Assembly: GCA_017964105.1 (NCBI GenBank)
Contig: JAGCSP010000079.1
Coordinates: forward strand, 1 to 7,449
Source: Clostridia bacterium
GTDB taxonomy: Bacteria > Bacillota > Clostridia > Christensenellales > UBA1242
Direction of reading: 5' to 3'
Length of the DNA stretch: 7,449 nt
The position numbers were made by a program, and so were the translations under genes. Below the pieces are notes generated by a model. The model saw only the letters and a list, made by a program, of their open reading frames with translations. It was not told the DNA's origin and did not search any database. This document shows positions 1 to 5,764 of the stretch, piece by piece. The first letter of the stretch is position 1. Every line of letters starts with the position of its first letter.

Positions 1-648
1 CCAGCTTTAAAAGCAAATGAGGATATTTTGTATGTTCATTTCTCACACAAGATGAGTGGCACATTTGATTATATGAATCAAGCCATTGAAGAATTAAAGA
101 AAAAATATCCAGAGCGTAAAATTACTACTGTGGATACTCTTTCTATTTCTGGTGGTGCAGGTCTTACAGCTATGCTTGCTGCACAAATGCATAAGCGTGG
201 TGCAAGTGATGATGAAATTGTAAAATTTGTTGAAAAATTTAGACAAGAATCAAATTGTTACTTTGTAGTGGATAATTTGATGCACTTGTTCCGTGGCGGA
301 AGACTAAGCAAGACAAGTGCAGTTATTGGTAGCATGATAAATCTTAAACCACTAATTGCAGTGGATTCAGATGGTAAATTAGAGGCTTGTGCTAAAATAA
401 TGGGTAGAAAGAAAAGTTTATTGGCATTGGTGGATAAAGTAAAACAATATGGAACTAATCTAGCAGATTATCCATTATATGTATTGCACGCAGATTGTGA
501 AGAAGATGGTCAATTTGTGTTTGATAAACTAAAAGAATCATTCCCAGAAGTAAACATTGAAATTGCCCCTATTGGTCCAGTAATTGGTGCACATTGTGGC
601 CCAGGCACTGTGGGTGTAATATTCCATGCGAATAAGCGAAACATGTAA
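1..648 (+). CDS. DegV family fatty-acid-binding protein, 5' truncated
   Basis: The reading frame is open from base 1, so the gene starts upstream; 215 residues are visible of a family usually near 280. DegV/FakB proteins bind a fatty acid in the cytoplasm and, with a FakA kinase, present it for phosphorylation into phospholipid synthesis. Family motifs are visible in order: an HFSHKMSGTF stretch (SGT at bases 55-63; the Ser of SGT contacts the fatty-acid carboxylate in FakB), TVDTLSISGGAG, a DNLMHLFRGGRLSK segment, NLKPLIAVDSDGKL and the C-terminal GPVIGAHCGPGTVG glycine-rich signature (bases 574-615). No fakA is visible here, so the lipid role rests on the family, not on context. A strong terminator follows 2 bases after the stop, so it is the last gene of its transcript. 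Family call is secure; ligand and physiological role are not. Confidence 0.93.
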   Translation, partial: PALKANEDILYVHFSHKMSGTFDYMNQAIEELKKKYPERKITTVDTLSISGGAGLTAMLAAQMHKRGASDDEIVKFVEKFRQESNCYFVVDNLMHLFRGGRLSKTSAVIGSMINLKPLIAVDSDGKLEACAKIMGRKKSLLALVDKVKQYGTNLADYPLYVLHADCEEDGQFVFDKLKESFPEVNIEIAPIGPVIGAHCGPGTVGVIFHANKRNM

Positions 649-650
649 TA

Positions 651-685
651 AAAAACACACTTAATTTTAAGTGTGTTTTTGTTTG
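651..685 (+). terminator. Intrinsic terminator after degV-family gene
   Basis: Perfect inverted repeat: arm AAAAACACACTTAA (651-664), two-base centre, arm TTAAGTGTGTTTTT (667-680), so the 3' arm itself supplies the U-tract. In RNA the loop would open to about six bases around UUAAUUUUAA. It begins 2 bases after the stop codon. Confidence 0.9.
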
Positions 686-712
686 CAAATTATAGGCTAA
701 TAATTATATAAT
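683..712 (+). promoter_or_regulatory. Sigma-A-type promoter for the amidohydrolase gene
   Basis: TTGCAA (683-688), an 18-base spacer and a consensus TATAAT (707-712). Initiation would fall near 719, which leaves a very short leader (about 18 bases) before the chosen ATG at 737. It lies directly after the terminator hairpin. Confidence 0.65.
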
Positions 713-724
713 AATGGTATGAAT

Positions 725-733
725 AGAGGGGGA
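725..733 (+). promoter_or_regulatory. Shine-Dalgarno site that fixes the amidohydrolase start
   Basis: AGAGGGGGA precedes ATG 737 by 3 bases. It lies inside the frame that would open at the upstream ATG 719, and that upstream ATG coincides with the predicted transcription start, so 737 is the better start. A near-identical AGGGGGAT element serves hpf at 5752-5759. Confidence 0.7.
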
Positions 734-736
734 TAT

Positions 737-2026
737 ATGAAAACTCTAATTAAAGGCGCAACTATTGTTGCTTGTGATGAACAAAATACAGTAATTCAAG
801 GTGATGTTGTAGTTGATAACAATGTCATTGTGTTTGTTGGCAACGATTATAAAGAAAAATGTGATAAAGTAATTGATGCAGATGGAAAATTGCTTATACC
901 AGGCTTTGTTAATACACATTGTCATGCAACAATGAGTTTGTTTAGAAATTTAGGCGAAAACACTGATTTTTCTAATTGGTGGTATGATGTAATGCGCCCT
1001 CTAGAAGCACAATTGCAACCAAAAGATTATGAGTTGGGATGCAAACTTTCTGCATTAGAGATGATTAGAAATGGTATAACAACTGTTACTGATTTATATA
1101 TGCGTAGTGATATTTGTGCAAAAGCATTCGGTGAGTATGGTCTTAGATGTAACATTAGTATTGGGGCAATCACTGGCCAAGAAATATTAGATGAAAAAGA
1201 GTTAGATAGGCAAAAAAGTACTGTATTAAAAGCAAATCCAAATGCAAAAATCATACTATTTGCTCATGCAATTTATTCATGTGATGAAAGTCAACTTGCA
1301 GAAGTAAGTAGATATGCAAGATTACACAAATTGCCACTTACAATACATTGCAGTGAAACCATGACAGAAGTAGGCGAGTGCTACACCAAATATGGTGTAA
1401 CACCTGTTGGATATTTAGAGAGTCTTGGATTTTTTGATGGTACAAAAACTATTCTTGCGCATTGTGTGCATTGTGATAGAGATGATGTGGAAATATTAAA
1501 AAAATACGATACACATATTTCATCAAATCCATCTAGCAACCTAATACTTGCTAGTGGTGTTGCGCCAATTTACTCATTTATGAGTAATGGGTTAAACGTA
1601 TGTCTTGGCACTGATGGCCCTGCAAGTAATAATTCATTAGATTTCTTTAAAGAAATGTTTTTGCTTGATAATTTGCAATCAGGTGTACTAAATAATGCAA
1701 AAGCATTAACATGTGAACAAACTCTAAAATGTGCTACAATAAATGGCGCACGTGCACTTGGATACAATAATCTTGGAATGATAAAGAAAGGATTTTTGGC
1801 AGATTTAGTGTTAATTGACCTAAATGGCGTAAACATGCAGCCACTAAACAATAATGTTTCTGCCATTGTAAATAGCGCAAATCCAAGCAATGTTTATATG
1901 ACTATGGTTGATGGGAAAGTGCTATATATGGACGGAAAATACACATTTGATGTTGATCAAAAAGCATTATTTAAAGAATGTAATGAAAGGATAACAAAAT
2001 TAAAGAGTATTGCAAAAGTAAACTAA
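737..2026 (+). CDS. mtaD: Amidohydrolase, methylthioadenosine/S-adenosylhomocysteine deaminase type
   Basis: A 429-residue cytosolic metal-dependent hydrolase of the COG0402 branch. The best-matching subgroup deaminates 5'-methylthioadenosine or S-adenosylhomocysteine to the inosine analogues, handling by-products of SAM-dependent reactions. The N-terminal strand segment leads into PGFVNTHCHATM, giving metal ligands H61 and H63. IHCSE gives ligand H204 and catalytic E207, the LAHCVH motif (H242/H245) holds the further catalytic His, and LGTDGPASNNSLD gives the metal-binding Asp D293. NPSSNLILASGVAP upstream of D293 is also typical of the deaminase subgroup. The C-terminal segment (GMIKKGFLADLVLIDL) closes the composite beta-sandwich. 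The length fits the family. ATG 737 is preferred over ATG 719 because of the Shine-Dalgarno site. It has its own promoter and no metabolic partner beside it, so substrate is inferred from motifs alone; guanine or other aminohydrolase activity in the same superfamily remains possible. Confidence 0.87.
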   Translation: MKTLIKGATIVACDEQNTVIQGDVVVDNNVIVFVGNDYKEKCDKVIDADGKLLIPGFVNTHCHATMSLFRNLGENTDFSNWWYDVMRPLEAQLQPKDYELGCKLSALEMIRNGITTVTDLYMRSDICAKAFGEYGLRCNISIGAITGQEILDEKELDRQKSTVLKANPNAKIILFAHAIYSCDESQLAEVSRYARLHKLPLTIHCSETMTEVGECYTKYGVTPVGYLESLGFFDGTKTILAHCVHCDRDDVEILKKYDTHISSNPSSNLILASGVAPIYSFMSNGLNVCLGTDGPASNNSLDFFKEMFLLDNLQSGVLNNAKALTCEQTLKCATINGARALGYNNLGMIKKGFLADLVLIDLNGVNMQPLNNNVSAIVNSANPSNVYMTMVDGKVLYMDGKYTFDVDQKALFKECNERITKLKSIAKVN

Positions 2027-2038
2027 TTGTGATATTAT
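2010..2038 (+). promoter_or_regulatory. Putative extended -10 promoter for the 19-residue mini-ORF
   Basis: TTGCAA (2010-2015), a 17-base spacer and TATTAT (2033-2038) preceded by TGA, which makes an extended -10. The -35 lies in the last codons of the amidohydrolase gene. Predicted initiation near 2045 would place the Shine-Dalgarno site at the very 5' end of the RNA. Confidence 0.5.
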
Positions 2039-2057
2039 ATAAGTAGAGGTTAGACTT

Positions 2058-2117
2058 ATGGAAATAGTACTTATCATTATTCTCACTTTGTGGGCATTAA
2101 AAATTATTGCAAGTTAA
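2058..2117 (+). CDS. Predicted 19-residue hydrophobic microprotein
   Basis: A short ORF encodes MEIVLIIILTLWALKIIAS and ends in TAA. Residues 3-18 form one uninterrupted hydrophobic stretch with a single Lys near the C-terminus and an acidic Glu at position 2, the right length for a small single membrane-spanning helix. AGAGGT at 2045-2050 sits 7 bases upstream of the ATG, a good Shine-Dalgarno spacing. A promoter-like TTGCAA/TGATATTAT pair lies just upstream and an intrinsic terminator begins 46 bases after the stop, so the ORF may be its own roughly 150-base transcript or may ride on the amidohydrolase mRNA. No homologue is recognised and the size gives no statistical support for coding. 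The same RNA could instead act as a small non-coding RNA. Confidence 0.45.
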   Translation: MEIVLIIILTLWALKIIAS

Positions 2118-2163
2118 AGGTTTTTATAATACTATTACGGTACTATTGGTTTTTGATTGAGTT

Positions 2164-2192
2164 AAAAAGAGTTGCAAATGCAACTCTTTTTT
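2164..2192 (+). terminator. Intrinsic terminator between the mini-ORF and ctsR
   Basis: Perfect 13-base arms AAAAAGAGTTGCA (2164-2176) and TGCAACTCTTTTT (2179-2191) with a run of T ending at 2192. It separates the amidohydrolase/mini-ORF unit from the ctsR promoter. Confidence 0.9.
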
Positions 2193-2221
2193 GTTTTAAT
2201 TATATATTTTTTAAATTTTTT

Positions 2222-2252
2222 TGCACAAAACTATTGACTTAATTTGTGTGCA
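2222..2252 (+). repeat. Inverted repeat TGCACA/TGTGCA flanking the ctsR -35 box
   Basis: TGCACA (2222-2227) and its inverse TGTGCA (2247-2252) bracket the -35 hexamer with 19 bases between them. The adjoining AAA and TTT extend the symmetry only through a two-base bulge. It could be a second regulator site, but six-base arms are short enough for chance in this composition. Confidence 0.3.
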
Positions 2253-2262
2253 GTGATACTAT
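2234..2262 (+). promoter_or_regulatory. Promoter of the ctsR operon
   Basis: TTGACT (2234-2239), a 17-base spacer and TACTAT (2257-2262) with a TGA immediately before it, i.e. an extended -10. Predicted initiation near 2269 lies about six bases ahead of the CtsR operator. The best -35 in the window, consistent with a strong promoter held down by a repressor. Confidence 0.75.
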
Positions 2263-2274
2263 TATGATGATAAA

Positions 2275-2291
2275 GGTCAAAGAAAGTCAAA
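2275..2291 (+). promoter_or_regulatory. CtsR operator (heptad direct repeat)
   Basis: GGTCAAA (2275-2281), GAA, AGTCAAA (2285-2291): an exact match to the known CtsR box, two A/GGTCAAA heptads separated by three bases with A in the middle. It lies in the first bases of the predicted transcript, between promoter and ctsR start, where bound CtsR would block initiation or early elongation. It indicates autoregulation of the whole operon. No second copy was seen in the intergenic regions before clpC, hpf or the ABC-like gene. Confidence 0.92.
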
Positions 2292-2314
2292 CTTTTATCA
2301 AAAGGGTAATAATT

Positions 2315-2770
2315 ATGTCAAACATCAGTGATATGATTGAAAATTTTATACTTGATCAATTATCTGAATTTAATGAGCTAAATTTAAGTCGCAATGACCT
2401 TGCTGACTATTTTAATGTTGCGCCTAGCCAAATAAACTACGTGTTATCCACTAGGTTTACTTATCCAAGAGGATTCATGGTAGAAAGCAGACGTGGCGGT
2501 GGTGGATATATTAAGCTTACTAGATTAAATATGGATAATGATGAAGTAGTAGAGCTTATAAATAAAACATTAAAGAATGGCATTGAATTTATTCCAGCAG
2601 TGCAACTAATTGATAATTTCAAAGAAAAAAATTTAATTGATGAGGGGCAATGTGAATTGCTTAAATGTGCAATTACTGATAAGGCATTGTCAAACCCAGT
2701 AAACAATAATAACATTTTGCGCGCAAATATTTTGCGTGAAATACTAATACACATATTAAAGGAGGATTAA
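2315..2770 (+). CDS. ctsR: CtsR, transcriptional repressor of class III stress genes
   Basis: A 151-residue repressor of clp genes, close to the 154 of Bacillus subtilis CtsR. It binds the heptad operator as a dimer and is released on heat. Residues 1-66 hold the winged helix-turn-helix: SDMIENFIL, the recognition region APSQINYVLSTRFT (36-49) and the basic glycine-rich wing ESRRGGGGYI (57-66), the segment known as the thermosensor and including the Arg (R60 here) equivalent to the one phosphorylated by McsB in other species. The C-terminal helical domain (about 77-151) is more divergent. ATG 2315 is chosen: AAAGGG at 2301-2306 is suitably spaced and the frame upstream (GTG 2246) would run through the promoter and operator. 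The last codons carry the Shine-Dalgarno site of the next gene, 4 bases away. Confidence 0.96.
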   Translation: MSNISDMIENFILDQLSEFNELNLSRNDLADYFNVAPSQINYVLSTRFTYPRGFMVESRRGGGGYIKLTRLNMDNDEVVELINKTLKNGIEFIPAVQLIDNFKEKNLIDEGQCELLKCAITDKALSNPVNNNNILRANILREILIHILKED

Positions 2771-2774
2771 TCAA

Positions 2775-3038
2775 ATGTTGTGTGATAAATGTAAAACTAA
2801 TGTTGCTACTTTTCATAGGTCAGTAAACATTAATGGCAAGGGTTATGAAACACATTTGTGCAGTGAATGTGCGTCCAAGATGGAAAGTGATCCATTTGTA
2901 ACTGAACTATCTAGAATGTTTGATGATAATTTAGAGTGGGACGAAGCAGAAAAAGAGTTTGTGTCAGTGTTCGACGATTATAATCTTCCATTTGAAGAAA
3001 ATGTTGAAAAGGCAAAAGATTACAAACTAGATGAATAA
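2775..3038 (+). CDS. mcsA: Short McsA-like zinc-binding protein, UVR tail cut off by an in-frame stop
   Basis: In the usual ctsR-mcsA-mcsB-clpC operon McsA is the adaptor that activates the arginine kinase McsB. This 87-residue product keeps the N-terminal zinc site, C3-x2-C6 and C29-x2-C32, with the typical ATFH and the LCSECA context, then runs into an acidic linker (about 36-87). It lacks the second CxxC pair of B. subtilis McsA (185 residues), and the UVR domain that normally ends the protein lies in the same frame beyond the TAA at 3036-3038. The start is well supported by AAAGGAGG (2758-2765), 9 bases upstream. The gene sits 4 bases after ctsR and no mcsB follows, so the classic partner is missing locally. 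It may be a reduced but working zinc protein, one half of a split McsA, or a recently interrupted gene. Confidence 0.82.
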   Translation: MLCDKCKTNVATFHRSVNINGKGYETHLCSECASKMESDPFVTELSRMFDDNLEWDEAEKEFVSVFDDYNLPFEENVEKAKDYKLDE

Positions 3039-3047
3039 TTGCTAGAT
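3027..3047 (+). repeat. CTAGAT short direct repeat bounding the mcsA stop codon
   Basis: CTAGAT occurs at 3027-3032 and 3042-3047, 15 bases apart and in the same codon phase, with the TAA at 3036-3038 between the copies. Loss of one 15-base unit would restore one open frame through the zinc and UVR segments. The arms are short, so chance is possible. Confidence 0.5.
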
Positions 3048-3164
3048 AACAATAGTAAGATTGAAGCATTACAAAATCAAATAAAACTTGCTGTGGAAAG
3101 TGAAAATTATGAAGAAGCAGCAAAATTAAAAAAAGAAATTGATAAATTAAAACAACAAAATTAA
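3039..3164 (+). pseudogene. Detached UVR domain, in frame with mcsA
   Basis: Directly after the mcsA TAA the same frame stays open for 41 codons to TAA 3162-3164. It encodes a clear UvrB/UvrC (UVR) motif: IEALQNQIKLAV then SENYEEAAKLKKEIDKLK, the two-helix hairpin that normally ends McsA and that also occurs in the ClpC middle domain. It therefore looks like the missing C-terminus of McsA. No ATG and no good Shine-Dalgarno site is present; a TTG at 3039 abuts the stop and would allow termination-reinitiation, giving a separate 41-residue peptide. Readthrough, a sequencing or assembly error, and true gene decay are the other explanations. The conserved motif suggests that the interruption, if real, is recent or that the segment is still translated. 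Confidence 0.7.
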
Positions 3165-3172
3165 TAATATTG

Positions 3173-3181
3173 TGATATTAT
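3173..3181 (+). promoter_or_regulatory. Possible internal promoter (extended -10) ahead of clpC
   Basis: TGATATTAT gives an extended -10 identical to the one before the mini-ORF, but the -35 region 17 bases upstream (CAACAA) is poor. If active it would start RNA near 3188 and express clpC without the CtsR operator. Support is weak. Confidence 0.35.
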
Positions 3182-3202
3182 TAAAATGACAGAGGAGAAA
3201 AT

Positions 3203-5647
3203 ATGTACAACGAAATTAGAATTACCGAGAGTGTAAATAGATGCTTGCAGGTGGCTGGTGCTACTGCATTGCAATATGGTTACTCCAAGGTGGGCACAGA
3301 ACATTTGTTATATGGTATTTGTGGAATAGAAAATAGTGTGGCATCTAAAACGCTTGCTACATTTAAGGTAAATCAAAAAAACCTTGACACTATTTTTAGT
3401 AGAAATTCTACAAAAAAACAAGTAGCAATGCTAAGCGGCAGAATTGAACTCACACCAAATAGTAAAGAAGTGTTTATTATTGCCAAAAAATTTGCAAATC
3501 AAATTGGTCATAATTTCATTGGGCTTGAACACTTGCTATCTGCAATACTTATGTGTGAAAATTGCCAGGCAATGAATATACTTACTAAATCATTTAGAAT
3601 AAATACAAATGAACTAAGAAATCACATCTTGCAAACATTAAAATCTCAATCAATTAGTTCTGACAATTCTGATAGTGCATATTCTGGGAAACCTAGCGCA
3701 TTACCAGAAAAATTATTGCAAATGGGCACAGACCTTACTGCAAAGGCAAGAGAAGGTAAAATTGACCCAATTATTGGCAGAGATGAGGAAATTGCAAGAG
3801 TAATTGAAATTCTATGCCGCAAAACAAAAAACAATCCCGTACTTATTGGTGAGGCGGGTGTTGGTAAAAGTGCAATTGTAGATGGCCTTGCCAAGGCAAT
3901 AGTTGCAGGCCAAGTGCCAGAATTATTAAAGGGTAAAACAATATTTTCACTAGAACTTGGCGGGCTTATGGCAGGCACGAAGTATAGAGGCGAATTAGAA
4001 GAAAGATTAAAAGATTTAATAGAAGTTATTAAATCTAGTCCAAATATCATTGTGTTTATTGATGAAATTCACACACTTGCACAAGCGGGTGGCGACAAAG
4101 GTGAAGTAAACCCTGCTGATATGTTAAAACCATATCTTGCACGTGGAGAATTCCAAACAATAGGTGCAACTACCACAGATGAATATAGGCAATTTATAGA
4201 AAAAGACAAAGCACTTGAACGTAGATTTCAACCAATCATGGTAAATCCACCTAGTGTAGAAAATACTATTGCTATTTTGCGTGGATTAAAAGATAGCTAC
4301 GAAGCATTCCACAAAGTAACAATTAGCGATGCTGCAATTGTTGCTGCTGCAACACTTTCTGATAGGTACATTATGGATAGGTCACTTCCAGATAAGGCAA
4401 TTGACCTAATTGACGAAGCAAGTTCTAGAGCAAAAGTACATGGTGTACAAAAACCAAAAGAACTCACTGATTTGGAAGAAGAGATTGCAAATTATGAAAT
4501 AGAAAAGAAAAATGCTTTGATGAGTGAAAACTTTGAAAAAGCCACAATATATCGTGATAAATTAAATGAAGCTAATGCAAAGAAAACAAAAATGCTTGCA
4601 GATTTGGCACAAAATACAAGTTCATCTATTGTAATTAGCGAAAATGATATTTGTGATATTATATCTAAATGGACAGGAATACCTGTAACAAAATTAACAG
4701 AAACAGAAAAAGATAGATTACTCAAATTAGAGCAAGTATTGCACGCAAGAGTAATTGGCCAAGACGAAGCAGTAACAGCTGTTGCAAAAGCAATTAGGCG
4801 TGCTAGAATTGGCTTGAAAGATGACAATAGGCCAATTGGTAGCTTTATGTTCCTTGGTCAAACAGGTGTTGGTAAAACAGAACTTTGCAAGGCACTTGCA
4901 GAAGCAATGTTTGATAATGAAAATAGTGTAATTAGAATTGATATGAGTGAATATATGGAAAAACACTCTGTGTCAAAATTAATTGGTGCTCCTCCAGGAT
5001 ATGTTGGATTTGATGAAGGTGGTAAGCTAACAGAGGCGGTAAGACATAAACCATATTCTGTAGTACTATTTGACGAAATTGAAAAAGCGCATCCAGATGT
5101 ATATAATTTGTTACTTCAAGTTCTAGATGATGGCAGACTTACTGATAGTCAAGGTAGAACAGTTAGCTTTAAAAATACAATTATTATCTTCACATCTAAT
5201 GTGGGCGTAAGCGAATTGAACAACCATAGTTCACTTGGATTTGGCTCACAAAGTGATAGTGATGCAGAATACGATGAACTAAAAGATGTATTGCTTGGGG
5301 CATTAAAGCGAAACTTTAAACCAGAATTCTTAAATAGAATTGACGTGGTTACTGTGTTCCATCCACTTACATTTGATCAACTTGCACAAATTGCCAAGAT
5401 ATTTATTAGCAAATTAAATAAAAAGTTAAATAGTCAAGGTGTATCATTAAAAGTAACTGAAAGTGCACTAAAATATTTAATTGACAAAGGTTACAATAAG
5501 GAATATGGTGCAAGACCACTTAGACGACTAATTGAGCCAGAAGGAGAAGATAGAATTGCAGAAGAACTATTAGAAGGAAAGATTAAAGGTGGCGATGTGA
5601 TTACTATTATTGCACGTGATGGCGAATTGGCATTTAAAACTAATTAA
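3203..5647 (+). CDS. clpC: ClpC, AAA+ unfoldase of the ClpCP protease
   Basis: An 814-residue Hsp100 unfoldase, the usual ClpC length. It forms a hexamer that unfolds substrates and threads them into ClpP. Domains in order: double Clp_N repeat (about 1-145); AAA1 with Walker A GEAGVGKS (216-223) and Walker B VFIDE (D287, E288); a middle coiled-coil region carrying a UVR motif (about 424-457, EKKNALMSENFEKATIYRDKL), which separates ClpC from ClpA and ClpE; AAA2 with Walker A GQTGVGKT (552-559) and Walker B VVLFDE (D624, E625). LGF at 678-680 sits where the ClpP-docking tripeptide is expected, followed by KPEFLNRID and the C-terminal D2-small domain. AGAGGAG (3191-3197) precedes the ATG by 5 bases. 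It is the last gene of the CtsR-controlled operon; ClpP and adaptor genes are not in view. Both ATPase sites look intact. Confidence 0.97.
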   Translation: MYNEIRITESVNRCLQVAGATALQYGYSKVGTEHLLYGICGIENSVASKTLATFKVNQKNLDTIFSRNSTKKQVAMLSGRIELTPNSKEVFIIAKKFANQIGHNFIGLEHLLSAILMCENCQAMNILTKSFRINTNELRNHILQTLKSQSISSDNSDSAYSGKPSALPEKLLQMGTDLTAKAREGKIDPIIGRDEEIARVIEILCRKTKNNPVLIGEAGVGKSAIVDGLAKAIVAGQVPELLKGKTIFSLELGGLMAGTKYRGELEERLKDLIEVIKSSPNIIVFIDEIHTLAQAGGDKGEVNPADMLKPYLARGEFQTIGATTTDEYRQFIEKDKALERRFQPIMVNPPSVENTIAILRGLKDSYEAFHKVTISDAAIVAAATLSDRYIMDRSLPDKAIDLIDEASSRAKVHGVQKPKELTDLEEEIANYEIEKKNALMSENFEKATIYRDKLNEANAKKTKMLADLAQNTSSSIVISENDICDIISKWTGIPVTKLTETEKDRLLKLEQVLHARVIGQDEAVTAVAKAIRRARIGLKDDNRPIGSFMFLGQTGVGKTELCKALAEAMFDNENSVIRIDMSEYMEKHSVSKLIGAPPGYVGFDEGGKLTEAVRHKPYSVVLFDEIEKAHPDVYNLLLQVLDDGRLTDSQGRTVSFKNTIIIFTSNVGVSELNNHSSLGFGSQSDSDAEYDELKDVLLGALKRNFKPEFLNRIDVVTVFHPLTFDQLAQIAKIFISKLNKKLNSQGVSLKVTESALKYLIDKGYNKEYGARPLRRLIEPEGEDRIAEELLEGKIKGGDVITIIARDGELAFKTN

Positions 5648-5652
5648 TAATT

Positions 5653-5688
5653 AAAAAAATGGTGTGTAAATTTTTACATGCCATTTTT
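5653..5688 (+). terminator. Intrinsic terminator after clpC
   Basis: RNA arms AAAAATGGTGTGTAAA (5655-5670) and TTTACATGCCATTTTT (5673-5688) pair along their whole length with two G-U wobbles; the 3' arm ends in a T run. It begins a few bases after the clpC stop. Confidence 0.85.
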
Positions 5689-5709
5689 CTAAAAATAGTG
5701 AAAAACAAT

Positions 5710-5737
5710 TTGAAATTATCGCATTTTTTGATATCAT
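5710..5737 (+). promoter_or_regulatory. Promoter of hpf
   Basis: TTGAAA (5710-5715), a 16-base spacer and TATCAT (5732-5737) preceded by TGA, again an extended -10. Predicted start near 5744. No CtsR heptads are present, so any stress control is through another route. Confidence 0.6.
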
Positions 5738-5764
5738 ATAAGTGTAAATATAGGGGGATAATTT

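Noticed and set aside
28..30. TTG at 28 as the start of the DegV protein
   Set aside because: The frame is open to base 1 and the upstream codons (ending DIL) read naturally into the conserved YVHFSHKMSGT strand; the gene is truncated by the window edge.
719..736. ATG 719 as the amidohydrolase start
   Set aside because: It lies at the predicted transcription start and ahead of the Shine-Dalgarno site at 725-733, which serves ATG 737.
2119..2154. Nested short repeats (GGTTTTT twice, TACTATT twice) and a TATAAT at 2125-2130
   Set aside because: The repeats are seven bases and AT-rich. The TATAAT has a TTGCAA only 12 bases upstream, too close for a promoter, and a terminator follows at once with no gene between.
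2246..2314. GTG 2246 as the ctsR start, giving a 174-residue protein
   Set aside because: The extra residues would be encoded by the -10 box and CtsR operator; the product from ATG 2315 begins like known CtsR proteins and has the family length.
4856..4862. GGTCAAA heptad inside clpC
   Set aside because: A single heptad without a partner three bases away; it encodes the start of the AAA2 Walker A motif.
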